This document shows, in pieces, positions 1 through 6,184 of a stretch of 9,815 nucleotides of DNA; the first letter of the stretch is position 1, and every line of letters begins with the position of its first letter. Source of the stretch: Acidobacteriota bacterium (GTDB lineage Bacteria > Acidobacteriota > Terriglobia > Terriglobales > Acidobacteriaceae); the NCBI GenBank assembly GCA_019510535.1, contig JAEKKE010000347.1, forward strand, positions 1 to 9,815. The letters are read 5' to 3'. Both the position numbers and the translations under genes were made by a program. The notes under the pieces were generated by a model. It searched no databases. It was given only the letters and a program-made list of their open reading frames with translations, and was not told where the DNA came from.

Positions 1-2
1 CC

Positions 3-806
3 CAGCTCGGCGAGACCAGTAAGGTACTGACCGGAGCCGATGCCGGCCTGCGCGGAACCCTCGAATGGGGAGCTAACGTCAAGGGCACCTTCGCCGAGTC
101 CAACGTGCAGACCTGGATCAAGCTGGAAGGCCTTCGCCGATCGGAGTTCTTCCCGGCACAGCCGATCTCGGCGGAGATACGCTGTGGCCTGCGCGCCACC
201 AACCGTTTCCTGACCCTGGAAGATGTGAAGTGCGAGGCGCCCGTCGATACCGGCGCCGTTGCCCTGGCCGGGCGGATCGACGATGTCCGTGAGCCCGAGA
301 AGGCGGAGATCCAGCTGGGACTTCGCAAGGTTGCTGCGGATACGCTGCTGAACTGGGGCAAAGTTGCGAGCTCACGCGTATCGCCGCAATGGGCCGCCTC
401 CGGAACCGTCGATGCGGACCTGACCTACGGGGACGTTAGCGGCTGGAAGGGCCACGTCACCGCCAACAAGCTGGGACTCACCGCCAAAAACCATGAGGTC
501 ATCAAAGATCAGACGATCGAGCTGACGGACGCTGCCGTGACCCCGGTGGTCTTCAAAGGACGCCCCGGCCTGAAGCCAGAAAATGGCAATCTGCAGGGTG
601 ATCTGCGGCGCTACGCCTTCACCTTCGACCGGCTGCCGGTCGAGCTTGGAGGAGAAACTCCTGCCCAGGTCAGCGGCCGATTCGATTCTCGACGGCTCAA
701 CCCAGTTGAACCTGAGCTGCCAGCACAGCAACACGGCTCCGCCGTTTACTTGCGCCAGCGCTGTGGCGCCTCCTGCGCGCGTAGCGCGCAGGAGGTAATG
801 GAATAA
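3..806 (+). CDS. AsmA-like family protein, C-terminal part (5' end outside window; frame doubtful near the 3' end)
   Basis: The frame is open from the window edge, so the ATG at 105 is internal and the true start lies upstream. The visible part is rich in alternating beta-type segments and short repeated themes (a segment ending in ALAGRIDD, then a VASSRVSPQWAASGTV stretch, then a LPVELGG..PAQVSGRFD stretch). These resemble the C-terminal beta-rich portion of acidobacterial AsmA-like envelope proteins, which are anchored in the inner membrane and extend into the periplasm; that assignment rests on recollection of the family. Up to about position 684 the frame reads like protein. After it the reading changes to a Gln/Arg/Cys-poor-quality tail ending SCARSAQEVME, while the +1-shifted frame gives a more convincing tail that stops at 798 (TAA 796-798) with two Cys and a basic end. 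I suspect a frameshift or small deletion near 684-690. The gene converges on the genes at 904-3498. Confidence 0.5.
   Translation, partial: QLGETSKVLTGADAGLRGTLEWGANVKGTFAESNVQTWIKLEGLRRSEFFPAQPISAEIRCGLRATNRFLTLEDVKCEAPVDTGAVALAGRIDDVREPEKAEIQLGLRKVAADTLLNWGKVASSRVSPQWAASGTVDADLTYGDVSGWKGHVTANKLGLTAKNHEVIKDQTIELTDAAVTPVVFKGRPGLKPENGNLQGDLRRYAFTFDRLPVELGGETPAQVSGRFDSRRLNPVEPELPAQQHGSAVYLRQRCGASCARSAQEVME
752..795. repeat. Two adjoining GC-rich hairpins overlapping the 3' end of the AsmA-like gene
   Basis: The first hairpin has arms GCGCCA (752-757) and TGGCGC (764-769). It is followed directly by a perfect 12-bp inverted repeat, CCTCCTGCGCGC (769-780) and GCGCGCAGGAGG (784-795), with a 3-nt loop GTA. 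Neither is followed by a T-run on the plus strand, so this is not a textbook intrinsic terminator. It could slow polymerase, protect the mRNA 3' end, or be a REP-like repeat copy. The sequence lies inside the coding frame whichever stop (798 or 806) is used. Confidence 0.7.
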
Positions 807-896
807 CGAAATAATTGAAGGATTGAATAAAGGGGCTGGGCACTTCATTTCACCCAAACCCTTATTCAATTATTTCGTTATTCAATGATTCAATCC
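801..896. repeat. AT-rich interrupted inverted repeat between convergent genes; possible bidirectional terminator
   Basis: A 19-nt block at 801-819 (starting GAATAACGAAATAATT) is perfectly complementary to 865-883, with 45 nt between. A second module, GGATTGAAT (820-828), recurs in inverted form at 888-896, and the ATTGAAT/ATTCAAT heptamer appears four times (822-828, 864-870, 880-886, 888-894). The structure fills the gap between the plus-strand gene ending at 798/806 and the minus-strand gene ending at 904, so it could end transcription from both sides. The AT-rich composition differs strongly from the flanking genes, which suggests a dispersed repeat element rather than unique spacer. Confidence 0.65.
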
Positions 897-903
897 GCAG
901 CCC

Positions 904-2712
904 TTACTGGGCTGCTTTCACATCCAGCACATGCACCGTCGAGCGTAGCTCTGGTGTTGTGCCGTCATTGACCTGGACCTGTTGGGGTGAGTCGTTGAAG
1001 ACGATGCGGGTGGTGGAACGGGAGCGTGCCGGGATGCGCAGCCGCTCCGTGGTGGTCAGGTTACCGGAGCGGATGGTCACCGGCACATCGACCGCAGCAT
1101 AGCCGGCGTTCGAAACTTCGACGGAGATCAGGTAGCCGCTGGTGCGCTCGATGGCGCGCGGTGTTACCGAGACGATGGCGAGGTCGGGCAAGCCACGGTC
1201 GTGATCGACCCAGTCGTCGAAGAACCAGCCGAGATCTTTCTGCGATGTCTCTTCGAGCAGGCGACGGAAGATTGCTGCATTCGGCGAGGGTTGGGTGCGC
1301 AGTGCCGCCAGTGCCTGCTGCAGCGCGGAATCTCCGGCGATTGACCGCAGCATCCAGAGCACATAGGCCGCCTTAGTGCGGTAGATCAGATCGCTGTGCG
1401 CCTTCTCCAGGGGCTGACCTTCACCGGCATCCGCCTGCGAGAGGTCAGGCTCGAGCAGCGTCAGCGCGTTGCGGCCGTCTTCCAACGCAGCAATGGCGGC
1501 TTCGCGTCCTTCGGAGCGTTCGATCCAGAGCAGCTCCATAAAGCGCGCCAGGCCTTCATCCAGCCAGCCGGGCTGGGTGCCGGTGTAGGCGTGCGTAAAG
1601 GCATGCACCAGCACCTCTGCATCTTCGCTGGGGTGGCCGGGAAGATGCCCCGCGAGAAACGGGCCTGATTCAAAAGGCTGCAGGATGTCTGCTTCCAGCA
1701 GTGTCAGCGGGCCATTGGGTCGCGCTCCCAGCCAGGTGGTGAGTAAGGGAAAGACGTTCAATGCCGTCTTGTTCAGGTTGCTCGCCCGCTCGGCATCTTC
1801 AGAGATCACCGCCAGGTAGCCACCGCCCAGCATCTCCGGCTGGTCTTTGCTGAGAAACAGGCTGAGCGGATGGAAGCCCAGAGGGAATGCAGCGAAGCTC
1901 GCGGTGGCAACACCGGTGGCAGCGGCGGAGGGTTGGTTCGGATTGTCCTGATGCGTCTCCAATATCGCCTGATGGCCGCACAAGAACGCCAACCGCGGCG
2001 GATCCCCGGCGTACTCGACCGTGAGACGTCCAGTCACGCGTGCCGTTTGCGTCGCCAGACGATTGCGGCCGATGAGGTCATAGACGCGGTTTCCATCACC
2101 CATGAACGCAGGCGGCGCGCTGACGGGATACCAGAGCACATTGCCGAAGCCGCGCACGCCGGTGAAGTCGTCCGTGATGCGATCCCACTCCAGGGACGAC
2201 GCAGAGGAGGAGCTTTCGGCCCCCGTAGTCTGTTCCACCTTGCCGGAGTACAGCACGTCGAGGGTGGCAGATTCGTCGACAGAGAGAGGCTTGGGCAAAT
2301 GCAGCACCGCCTCGGTCACCGCAGCGGTATGGTCGAGATCAGTCTTTACCTGGTGTTGAGCCACCGGCAGGGTGACGGTGCGGCCGTCTCCGACCAGCCG
2401 GGCGAGGTCCCACATCATGGACGATGAGATCTGGAGCGGAAGATCCTCGATCGGCTTCGTTCCACCGTTGCGCACCGTCAGGCGCACCCGGGCGGAGAGC
2501 GTGCTCTCCGTTGTATTCAGGTGCAGGTCCATGTCGTAGGCGGTAAAGATCAGCGATGAGCGAACCTCGTCCGAGACCTGAATCAGCACCGCCGGCTTCT
2601 TCTGGAGTGTCTCTGGAGGAGACTGAAAGATGACCTGGGGCGGTTGCTGCGCCCACGCCACACCGGCGGCTAGCAGCACGGCCGCACATCCCAATCGGCT
2701 TACAAAAAACAT
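904..2712 (-). CDS. Exported M1-peptidase-like protein with degenerate active site (HxxxH without Glu)
   Basis: The 602-residue protein begins with a signal peptide (hydrophobic core residues 8-19, likely cleavage after AWA at 21), so it is predicted to act outside the cytoplasm. Residues about 55-170 look like the beta-rich N-terminal domain of M1 aminopeptidases. A Ser-rich loop follows near 166-173. The zinc site region is present, with H370-AFT-H374 and, 12 residues later, WLDEG with E386. The catalytic Glu that follows the first His in HExxH is Ala371. The phrase WFFDDWVDHDRGLPDL, typical of the end of the M1 helical domain, leads into a beta domain at about 510-600 (CARDB- or M1-C-terminal-like). 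Metal ligands kept and base lost suggest a binding or structural role instead of hydrolysis; this is inference. The ATG abuts the TAG of the rRNA methyltransferase gene, so translation is probably coupled. Confidence 0.75.
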   Translation of the reverse strand: MFFVSRLGCAAVLLAAGVAWAQQPPQVIFQSPPETLQKKPAVLIQVSDEVRSSLIFTAYDMDLHLNTTESTLSARVRLTVRNGGTKPIEDLPLQISSSMMWDLARLVGDGRTVTLPVAQHQVKTDLDHTAAVTEAVLHLPKPLSVDESATLDVLYSGKVEQTTGAESSSSASSLEWDRITDDFTGVRGFGNVLWYPVSAPPAFMGDGNRVYDLIGRNRLATQTARVTGRLTVEYAGDPPRLAFLCGHQAILETHQDNPNQPSAAATGVATASFAAFPLGFHPLSLFLSKDQPEMLGGGYLAVISEDAERASNLNKTALNVFPLLTTWLGARPNGPLTLLEADILQPFESGPFLAGHLPGHPSEDAEVLVHAFTHAYTGTQPGWLDEGLARFMELLWIERSEGREAAIAALEDGRNALTLLEPDLSQADAGEGQPLEKAHSDLIYRTKAAYVLWMLRSIAGDSALQQALAALRTQPSPNAAIFRRLLEETSQKDLGWFFDDWVDHDRGLPDLAIVSVTPRAIERTSGYLISVEVSNAGYAAVDVPVTIRSGNLTTTERLRIPARSRSTTRIVFNDSPQQVQVNDGTTPELRSTVHVLDVKAAQ

Positions 2713-3498
2713 CTAGGAACCTAAACCCTTACGCGGTTTGGACGGCTTTGCCGCCGGTGCGGGAGCGCCGGCACGTTGCCGAACGGCCTCATACATCACT
2801 ACTGCACCCGCGACCGAGACGTTCAGCGAGCTGACAGAGCCTGCCATCGGGATACGTAGAAGGTGATCGCAGGTGCGCTTGACCAGATCATGCAGCCCGG
2901 CGCCTTCTCGCCCAAGAACCAGCGCTGTGTGCGTCTTGAAGTCGTAATCGCTGTAGTCGGGCGTGCCACGCTCATCCAGACCGACCACCCAGACATTCTC
3001 CTCTTTCAGGCGCTCAAGGGCGCGCACCAGGTTGGTGACGCGGGCGATACGGACGTATTCGCTGGCTCCGGCCGAAGACTTGGCGACCACCGCCGTTAGA
3101 GGCGCCGAGCGCCGCTCGGGCAGAAGGATGCCATCGACACCCGCTCCATCGGCAGTACGCAGCAGCGCGCCGAGGTTGTGGGGGTCTTCGACGCCGTCGA
3201 GGGCGAGAAAGAAGTAATGCTCCCCGTTCCGTGGCGGGGTGGCCAGTAAGTCTTCAATAGCCAGGAACTTACGTTCGCGTACCTGGGCGACGATGCCCTG
3301 GTGCATTTCGGTCTTGGCCAGCCGGGTGAGCTCGTCTTTGGAGGCCGGCGAGCACTTAACCCCTGCTTTGCGGCAGAGATCGAGCACCGCTTCCAGCCGG
3401 GCATCGCGGCGGTCTCGGGCGAAACGAACGTGATCCAGCGGTCGCCCGCCGGAACGCACTGCCTCCTCCACCGGATGAATGCCATACAAAACTTCCAT
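2713..3498 (-). CDS. rlmB: 23S rRNA (guanosine-2'-O-)-methyltransferase RlmB-type, SpoU/TrmH family
   Basis: The protein (261 residues, near the usual 240-260) transfers a methyl group from S-adenosylmethionine to the ribose 2'-OH of a guanosine in 23S rRNA (G2251 in E. coli), in the cytoplasm. The N-terminus LYGIHPVEEAV (4-14) is typical of the RlmB substrate-binding domain. The knotted SPOUT domain shows all three motifs: DGVEDPHNLGALLRTAD (101-117, N108 and R114), LGREGAGL (195-202) and IPMAGSVSSLNVSVA (216-230, N226). A Pro/Ala/Lys tail follows from 243. The start ATG at 3498 gives the standard N-terminus but has only a weak ribosome binding site. The gene is first of a two-gene unit with the M1-like gene directly after it. 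TrmH-family enzymes with other targets are similar, so the exact substrate is likely but not proven. Confidence 0.88.
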   Translation of the reverse strand: MEVLYGIHPVEEAVRSGGRPLDHVRFARDRRDARLEAVLDLCRKAGVKCSPASKDELTRLAKTEMHQGIVAQVRERKFLAIEDLLATPPRNGEHYFFLALDGVEDPHNLGALLRTADGAGVDGILLPERRSAPLTAVVAKSSAGASEYVRIARVTNLVRALERLKEENVWVVGLDERGTPDYSDYDFKTHTALVLGREGAGLHDLVKRTCDHLLRIPMAGSVSSLNVSVAGAVVMYEAVRQRAGAPAPAAKPSKPRKGLGS

Positions 3499-3684
3499 CC
3501 AAGCAGTTTATCGCCCTGCCTCGCGCCTGAATTGGTCGTTACCAATTGCGGGAAAATTGGCGAAAACACGGGGAAATTCTGTTCCACGGCTGTGGTCAGG
3601 CACCCTATACTGATCCTCACCCGGTTTTTACGAAAAAATCGCCGCCACCGAGTCTTTTGGCGCGGGGTGCCCGTCAGAGGAAAT
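3499..3684. promoter_or_regulatory. Divergent intergenic region with inverted repeat and promoter-like elements
   Basis: This 186-bp gap lies between rlmB (-) and the sigma factor gene (+). It holds a perfect 7-bp inverted repeat AATTGGT (3530-3536) / ACCAATT (3541-3547) with a 4-nt loop. It also has two related A-rich blocks, GGGAAAATT (3550-3558) and GGGGAAATT (3570-3578), about two helical turns apart. A -10-like TATACT sits at 3606-3611 without a good -35. An alternative reading is an ECF-type promoter, GGAAAT (3572-3577), 16 nt, GGTCA (3594-3598), which would suit autoregulation. All are candidates only. Confidence 0.35.
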
Positions 3685-4314
3685 GTGCCGTCCTTCTCTT
3701 TAGTCCGTACAGAAGCCGCCATCGCGGAGCAGGCGCAGGAAAACGCCGCCATCGCGCGCGGCCTGAAGCGGCAAGACCCGGACCTTCTGGACACACTGAT
3801 CGAGCAGTATCAGCACCGCCTGATGCGGTACCTGACCTTCCTGACCGGACGCCGGGAGATGGCCGAAGACCTCTTCCAGGAGACCTGGATGCGGGTTCTG
3901 GTGCGTGGCTCGCAGTACAACGGCAAAGCGCGTTTTGAGACCTGGCTGTTTACGATCGCCCGCAACCTGGTCATCGACAACGCCCGCCGGAAGACCATGG
4001 CCAGCCTGGATGAGATGAGCGAAGGCGGAGAGGACGAGCGCCCCTTCGAGATCGCCCTGGATGCACCGTCTCCCTTTGAACAGTTTCAGGAGCGCGAGCA
4101 TGCCGCAGAGGTTGCCACGGTGCTGCTGACGCTGGAACCGAGCTACCGCGAGGTACTGACGCTGCGCTTCCATGAAGATATGTCGCTGGAGGAGATCGCG
4201 ACGGTAACGCGAGCTCCTCTCTCGACCGTGAAATCCCGGCTCTACCGCGGCCTCGCCGCCTTGCGACCGCAGGTTGAAGCCCTTCGCAGAGTACCAGCGG
4301 AAGGAACACGGTGA
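3685..4314 (+). CDS. ECF-type (sigma-70 family, RpoE-like) RNA polymerase sigma factor
   Basis: From the GTG at 3685 the protein has 209 residues, the usual size of a group 4 sigma factor, which directs RNA polymerase to a special set of promoters. Region 2 spans about 36-103, with LMRYLTFLTG, the acidic AEDLFQETWMRVL stretch (60-72) and FETWLFTIARNLVIDNARR (84-102). After a linker, region 4 spans about 145-195, with LEPSYREVLTLRFHEDMSLEEIA and the helix-turn-helix end STVKSRLYRGLAALR (180-194). I chose GTG 3685 because AGAGG (3676-3680) precedes it by 4 nt. The frame is open further upstream into rlmB, but that part does not look like sigma factor sequence. The stop TGA overlaps the next ATG (TGATG). 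The downstream membrane genes are therefore probably co-translated and may regulate it. Confidence 0.9.
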   Translation: MPSFSLVRTEAAIAEQAQENAAIARGLKRQDPDLLDTLIEQYQHRLMRYLTFLTGRREMAEDLFQETWMRVLVRGSQYNGKARFETWLFTIARNLVIDNARRKTMASLDEMSEGGEDERPFEIALDAPSPFEQFQEREHAAEVATVLLTLEPSYREVLTLRFHEDMSLEEIATVTRAPLSTVKSRLYRGLAALRPQVEALRRVPAEGTR

Positions 4315-4637
4315 TGGCTACAATGACTCCCCCCGCTCCATCGCGCGTCGTCAATCGCACGCACCGGGCGATTCGCGCACAAGCTCTGAAACAACAGGCA
4401 CAGAAGAGGAAAGTGCGGAGCCTTTACCTCCCGCTGATCTTCGGAGGTGTTCTGCTGATTGCTGCCATGGTCACTACGGCGGTGATCCTTGCCTCGGACT
4501 CCGACGTGGAAGACACGTTGCCCTATGCCAGTGAGCAGATCTTCGTGCTGCTCATGTGGCTCATCCCTGTCTCCGCAGCAGCGATCGGCGTGGTTTGGTA
4601 CAAGCGTGTGAATGCTGGCCGCGGAGGTCGTAACTAA
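4314..4637 (+). CDS. Small two-helix membrane protein of unknown function, coupled to the sigma factor
   Basis: I do not recognise a family. The 107-residue protein has a strongly basic N-terminal region (about 11-36, many Arg/Lys/Gln), expected to lie in the cytoplasm. It has two predicted membrane helices (about 38-60 and 75-96), a short acidic loop between them (SDSDVEDT, 61-68) and a short basic tail. The ATG at 4314 overlaps the sigma stop by one base and has AAGGAA (4301-4306) 7 nt upstream. A GTG at 4311 in the same frame is a poorer choice. Its stop overlaps the next start (TAATG, 4635-4639). Position suggests a role in controlling the sigma factor or in its response, but no anti-sigma zinc motif (HxxxCxxC) is present. 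Confidence 0.75.
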   Translation: MATMTPPAPSRVVNRTHRAIRAQALKQQAQKRKVRSLYLPLIFGGVLLIAAMVTTAVILASDSDVEDTLPYASEQIFVLLMWLIPVSAAAIGVVWYKRVNAGRGGRN

Positions 4638-5182
4638 TGGCGGAAGTTCACGAGCGCCGAGATCGAGATAGAGATACAGGTAACGCCGAATACGATCTGA
4701 GCCTGATTCCCACCTGGTCGATCCTGCTGGCTGCGATCTTCTTTGTCGGTCTGCAGTATCTCTTCCATTTCAAGATGCCCCATCGCCACGGCGAGCTGTT
4801 GGCGATGCGCATTGCGATGGGCTTCTTCTGGGGATCCGCGCTTGCCAGCTACGCCCTGCTGGCTGGTTACGTCAGCCGTGACGTCAAGCGCCGCAATATG
4901 TCGGCGCCGCTGTGGATGCTGATGGTTATCCTGATGCCTGCCGGCATTGGAGCCATTGTCTACTTCCTGGTGCGCCAGCCTGTGGTCTCCCGGTGTCCGC
5001 ATTGCAGCACAGAGCTGCAGGCCGGCTTCAACTTCTGCCCGCAGTGCCGCTTCCAGACAGCGCCTGTTTGCGGACAGTGCTATCGCAGCGTACAGATTAC
5101 CGACATCTACTGCTCCAACTGCGGGCATGATCTCGCCACCGATGGGGCTCCCCGCCGCCTGCGGGCCTACCACGACGAGTAG
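4637..5182 (+). CDS. Three-helix membrane protein with C-terminal double zinc ribbon
   Basis: The 181-residue protein has a charged N-terminus (ERRDRDRD), three predicted membrane helices (about 24-43, 59-78, 92-112) and a soluble C-terminal part. That part has four Cys pairs: C120/C123, C134/C137, C145/C148 and C159/C162, arranged as two adjacent zinc ribbons (CPHC...CPQC and CGQC...CSNC). Double zinc ribbons of this sort usually serve as metal-bound interaction modules. With three helices the N-terminus and the ribbons would be on opposite sides. The positive-inside rule (RDVKRR after helix 2) needs checking before assigning sides. A good ribosome binding site, GGAGGT (4623-4628), lies 8 nt before the ATG, which overlaps the previous stop. 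A shared function with the sigma factor and small membrane protein is inferred from this packing. Confidence 0.8.
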   Translation: MAEVHERRDRDRDTGNAEYDLSLIPTWSILLAAIFFVGLQYLFHFKMPHRHGELLAMRIAMGFFWGSALASYALLAGYVSRDVKRRNMSAPLWMLMVILMPAGIGAIVYFLVRQPVVSRCPHCSTELQAGFNFCPQCRFQTAPVCGQCYRSVQITDIYCSNCGHDLATDGAPRRLRAYHDE

Positions 5183-5223
5183 CTAGAGCAATTTTGTTCG
5201 CGGTTCGGTTATCTCAACTCTTC

Positions 5224-5229
5224 TATACT
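5224..5229 (+). promoter_or_regulatory. Candidate -10 element (TATACT) upstream of the LytTR regulator gene
   Basis: TATACT ends 17 nt before the ATG at 5247, so a start point about 7 nt further on would leave a leader of only about 10-11 nt. No Shine-Dalgarno sequence is visible in that leader and no convincing -35 lies at 16-18 bp. The 9-mer CTATACTGA (5223-5231) also occurs upstream of the sigma gene at 3605-3613. Confidence 0.35.
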
Positions 5230-5246
5230 GAATCATTGACATAGCG

Positions 5247-6059
5247 ATGACCGCTCTTATCATCGACGACGAGCCGCTTGCACGGCAGGAGCTCGAGTAC
5301 CTGCTGGAAAAAGCCGGCGATGTAGAAGTGCTTGCCCAGGGATCGAATGGGATTGAAGCCGTCGAACTCATCCGTGAACACAAGCCGGATGTGGTTTTTC
5401 TCGACGTTCAGATGCCCGGCCTCGATGGGTTTGCCGTTCTGAAGAAGCTGATCGGCAAGGTGGCCCGACTACCGCAGGTGGTCTTCGCAACCGCATACGA
5501 TCAGTACGCCGTGCGCGCCTTTGAAGTGAACGCGGTTGACTACCTGCTGAAGCCCTTTGACCGCGCACGTGTGGAACAGACAGTGGAGAAGGCGCGCGGC
5601 CGTGTCGCTGCCGAAGCTGCAGCTGCTGCGCAAACCTCTACTGATCCGAACAGCGCCAAGCTCGATGCCCTGATGAAGCTGCTGGAAGAACAGGCCCAGC
5701 AAGCGACCAATCCGGCACGCGCCAGCAGCAAAGTCGTGGTGCGGGCACAGAACCGGCTGCTTCTGGTCGATCAGAAGCACCTCTGCTTCGCCGCCATCGA
5801 TGAGGGCCAGATCTCGATCGTGACGCAGAACGTAGAGGGAACCTCAAACTGCCGCACCCTGGAAGAGTTGATGGACCAGTTGAATCCGGAGATCTTCTGG
5901 CGTGCTCATCGCAGCTACGTGGTGAACATCCACCACATCCGCGAAGTGGTGCCGTGGTTCAAGTCGAGTTATCAGCTCCGCATGGACGACCGCCAGCAGA
6001 CCGAGATCCCTGTAAGCCGCGCTCAGACCAAACGGTTGAAAGAGTTGTTCAATCTGTAA
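5247..6059 (+). CDS. LytTR-family response regulator (receiver plus LytTR DNA-binding domain)
   Basis: The 270-residue protein is a two-component response regulator. The receiver domain (1-118) has the acidic pair D7/D8, phosphoacceptor D53 in FLDVQMPG, T82 and K102 in LLKPF. After an Ala/Gln-rich linker (about 120-158) comes a LytTR domain (about 162-268), with FWRAHRSYVVN (217-227), IREVVPWF and the IPVSRAQTKRLKELF ending typical of the family. LytTR proteins bind direct repeats in DNA through beta-strands, not a helix-turn-helix. No sensor kinase is adjacent. The gene lies 64 bp after the double-zinc-ribbon gene on the same strand with its own candidate -10. The ATG has no evident ribosome binding site and a TGA (5229-5231) closes the frame upstream, so no longer start is possible. 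Confidence 0.92.
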   Translation: MTALIIDDEPLARQELEYLLEKAGDVEVLAQGSNGIEAVELIREHKPDVVFLDVQMPGLDGFAVLKKLIGKVARLPQVVFATAYDQYAVRAFEVNAVDYLLKPFDRARVEQTVEKARGRVAAEAAAAAQTSTDPNSAKLDALMKLLEEQAQQATNPARASSKVVVRAQNRLLLVDQKHLCFAAIDEGQISIVTQNVEGTSNCRTLEELMDQLNPEIFWRAHRSYVVNIHHIREVVPWFKSSYQLRMDDRQQTEIPVSRAQTKRLKELFNL

Positions 6060-6077
6060 GGATAGAGAGGCCGCTTT

Positions 6078-6177
6078 TTGTTTTGTCATCCCGCAGGGAT
6101 CTGCTTTTCCTTTGCAGCCGAAAAGACCCTAGTCAAGCAGCAGATTTCTCCGCTGCGCTACGAAATGACAAACAAAA
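6078..6177. repeat. Interrupted inverted repeat in the convergent gap, probably a dispersed element or terminator
   Basis: TTTGTCAT (6082-6089) and ATGACAAA (6165-6172) form outer arms. ATCTGCT (6099-6105) and AGCAGAT (6139-6145) form inner arms, with unlike sequence between them. T-rich and A-rich ends (6075-6084, 6170-6177) flank the structure, so either strand could act as a terminator for the regulator gene (+) or the flavoprotein gene (-). The GTCATCCCGCAGGGATCTGC wording resembles intergenic repeats I recall from Acidobacteria, but copy number cannot be seen here. Confidence 0.6.
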
Positions 6178-6184
6178 CTAACAT

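Noticed and set aside
769..795. Intrinsic terminator at the perfect GC hairpin
   Set aside because: No T-run follows on the plus strand (TAATGGAATAAC), so I list it as a hairpin repeat only.
1870..2427. 185-residue plus-strand frame opposite the M1-like gene
   Set aside because: It is an antisense shadow of a well-supported gene; its Arg/Gly/Ala-rich composition is typical of GC-rich shadows.
3301..3684. Long upstream extension of the sigma factor frame, starting inside rlmB
   Set aside because: It overlaps rlmB antisense, has no sigma-like sequence before about 3700, and a GTG with a ribosome binding site at 3685 gives a normal-length ECF protein.
3096..3794. 232-residue minus-strand frame across rlmB and the divergent region
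   Set aside because: It crosses both real genes in another frame, with Arg/Cys/Ser-rich shadow composition and no domain.
4634..5173. 179-residue minus-strand frame opposite the zinc-ribbon gene
   Set aside because: It is the antisense shadow of a gene with a clear ribosome binding site, membrane helices and four Cys pairs.
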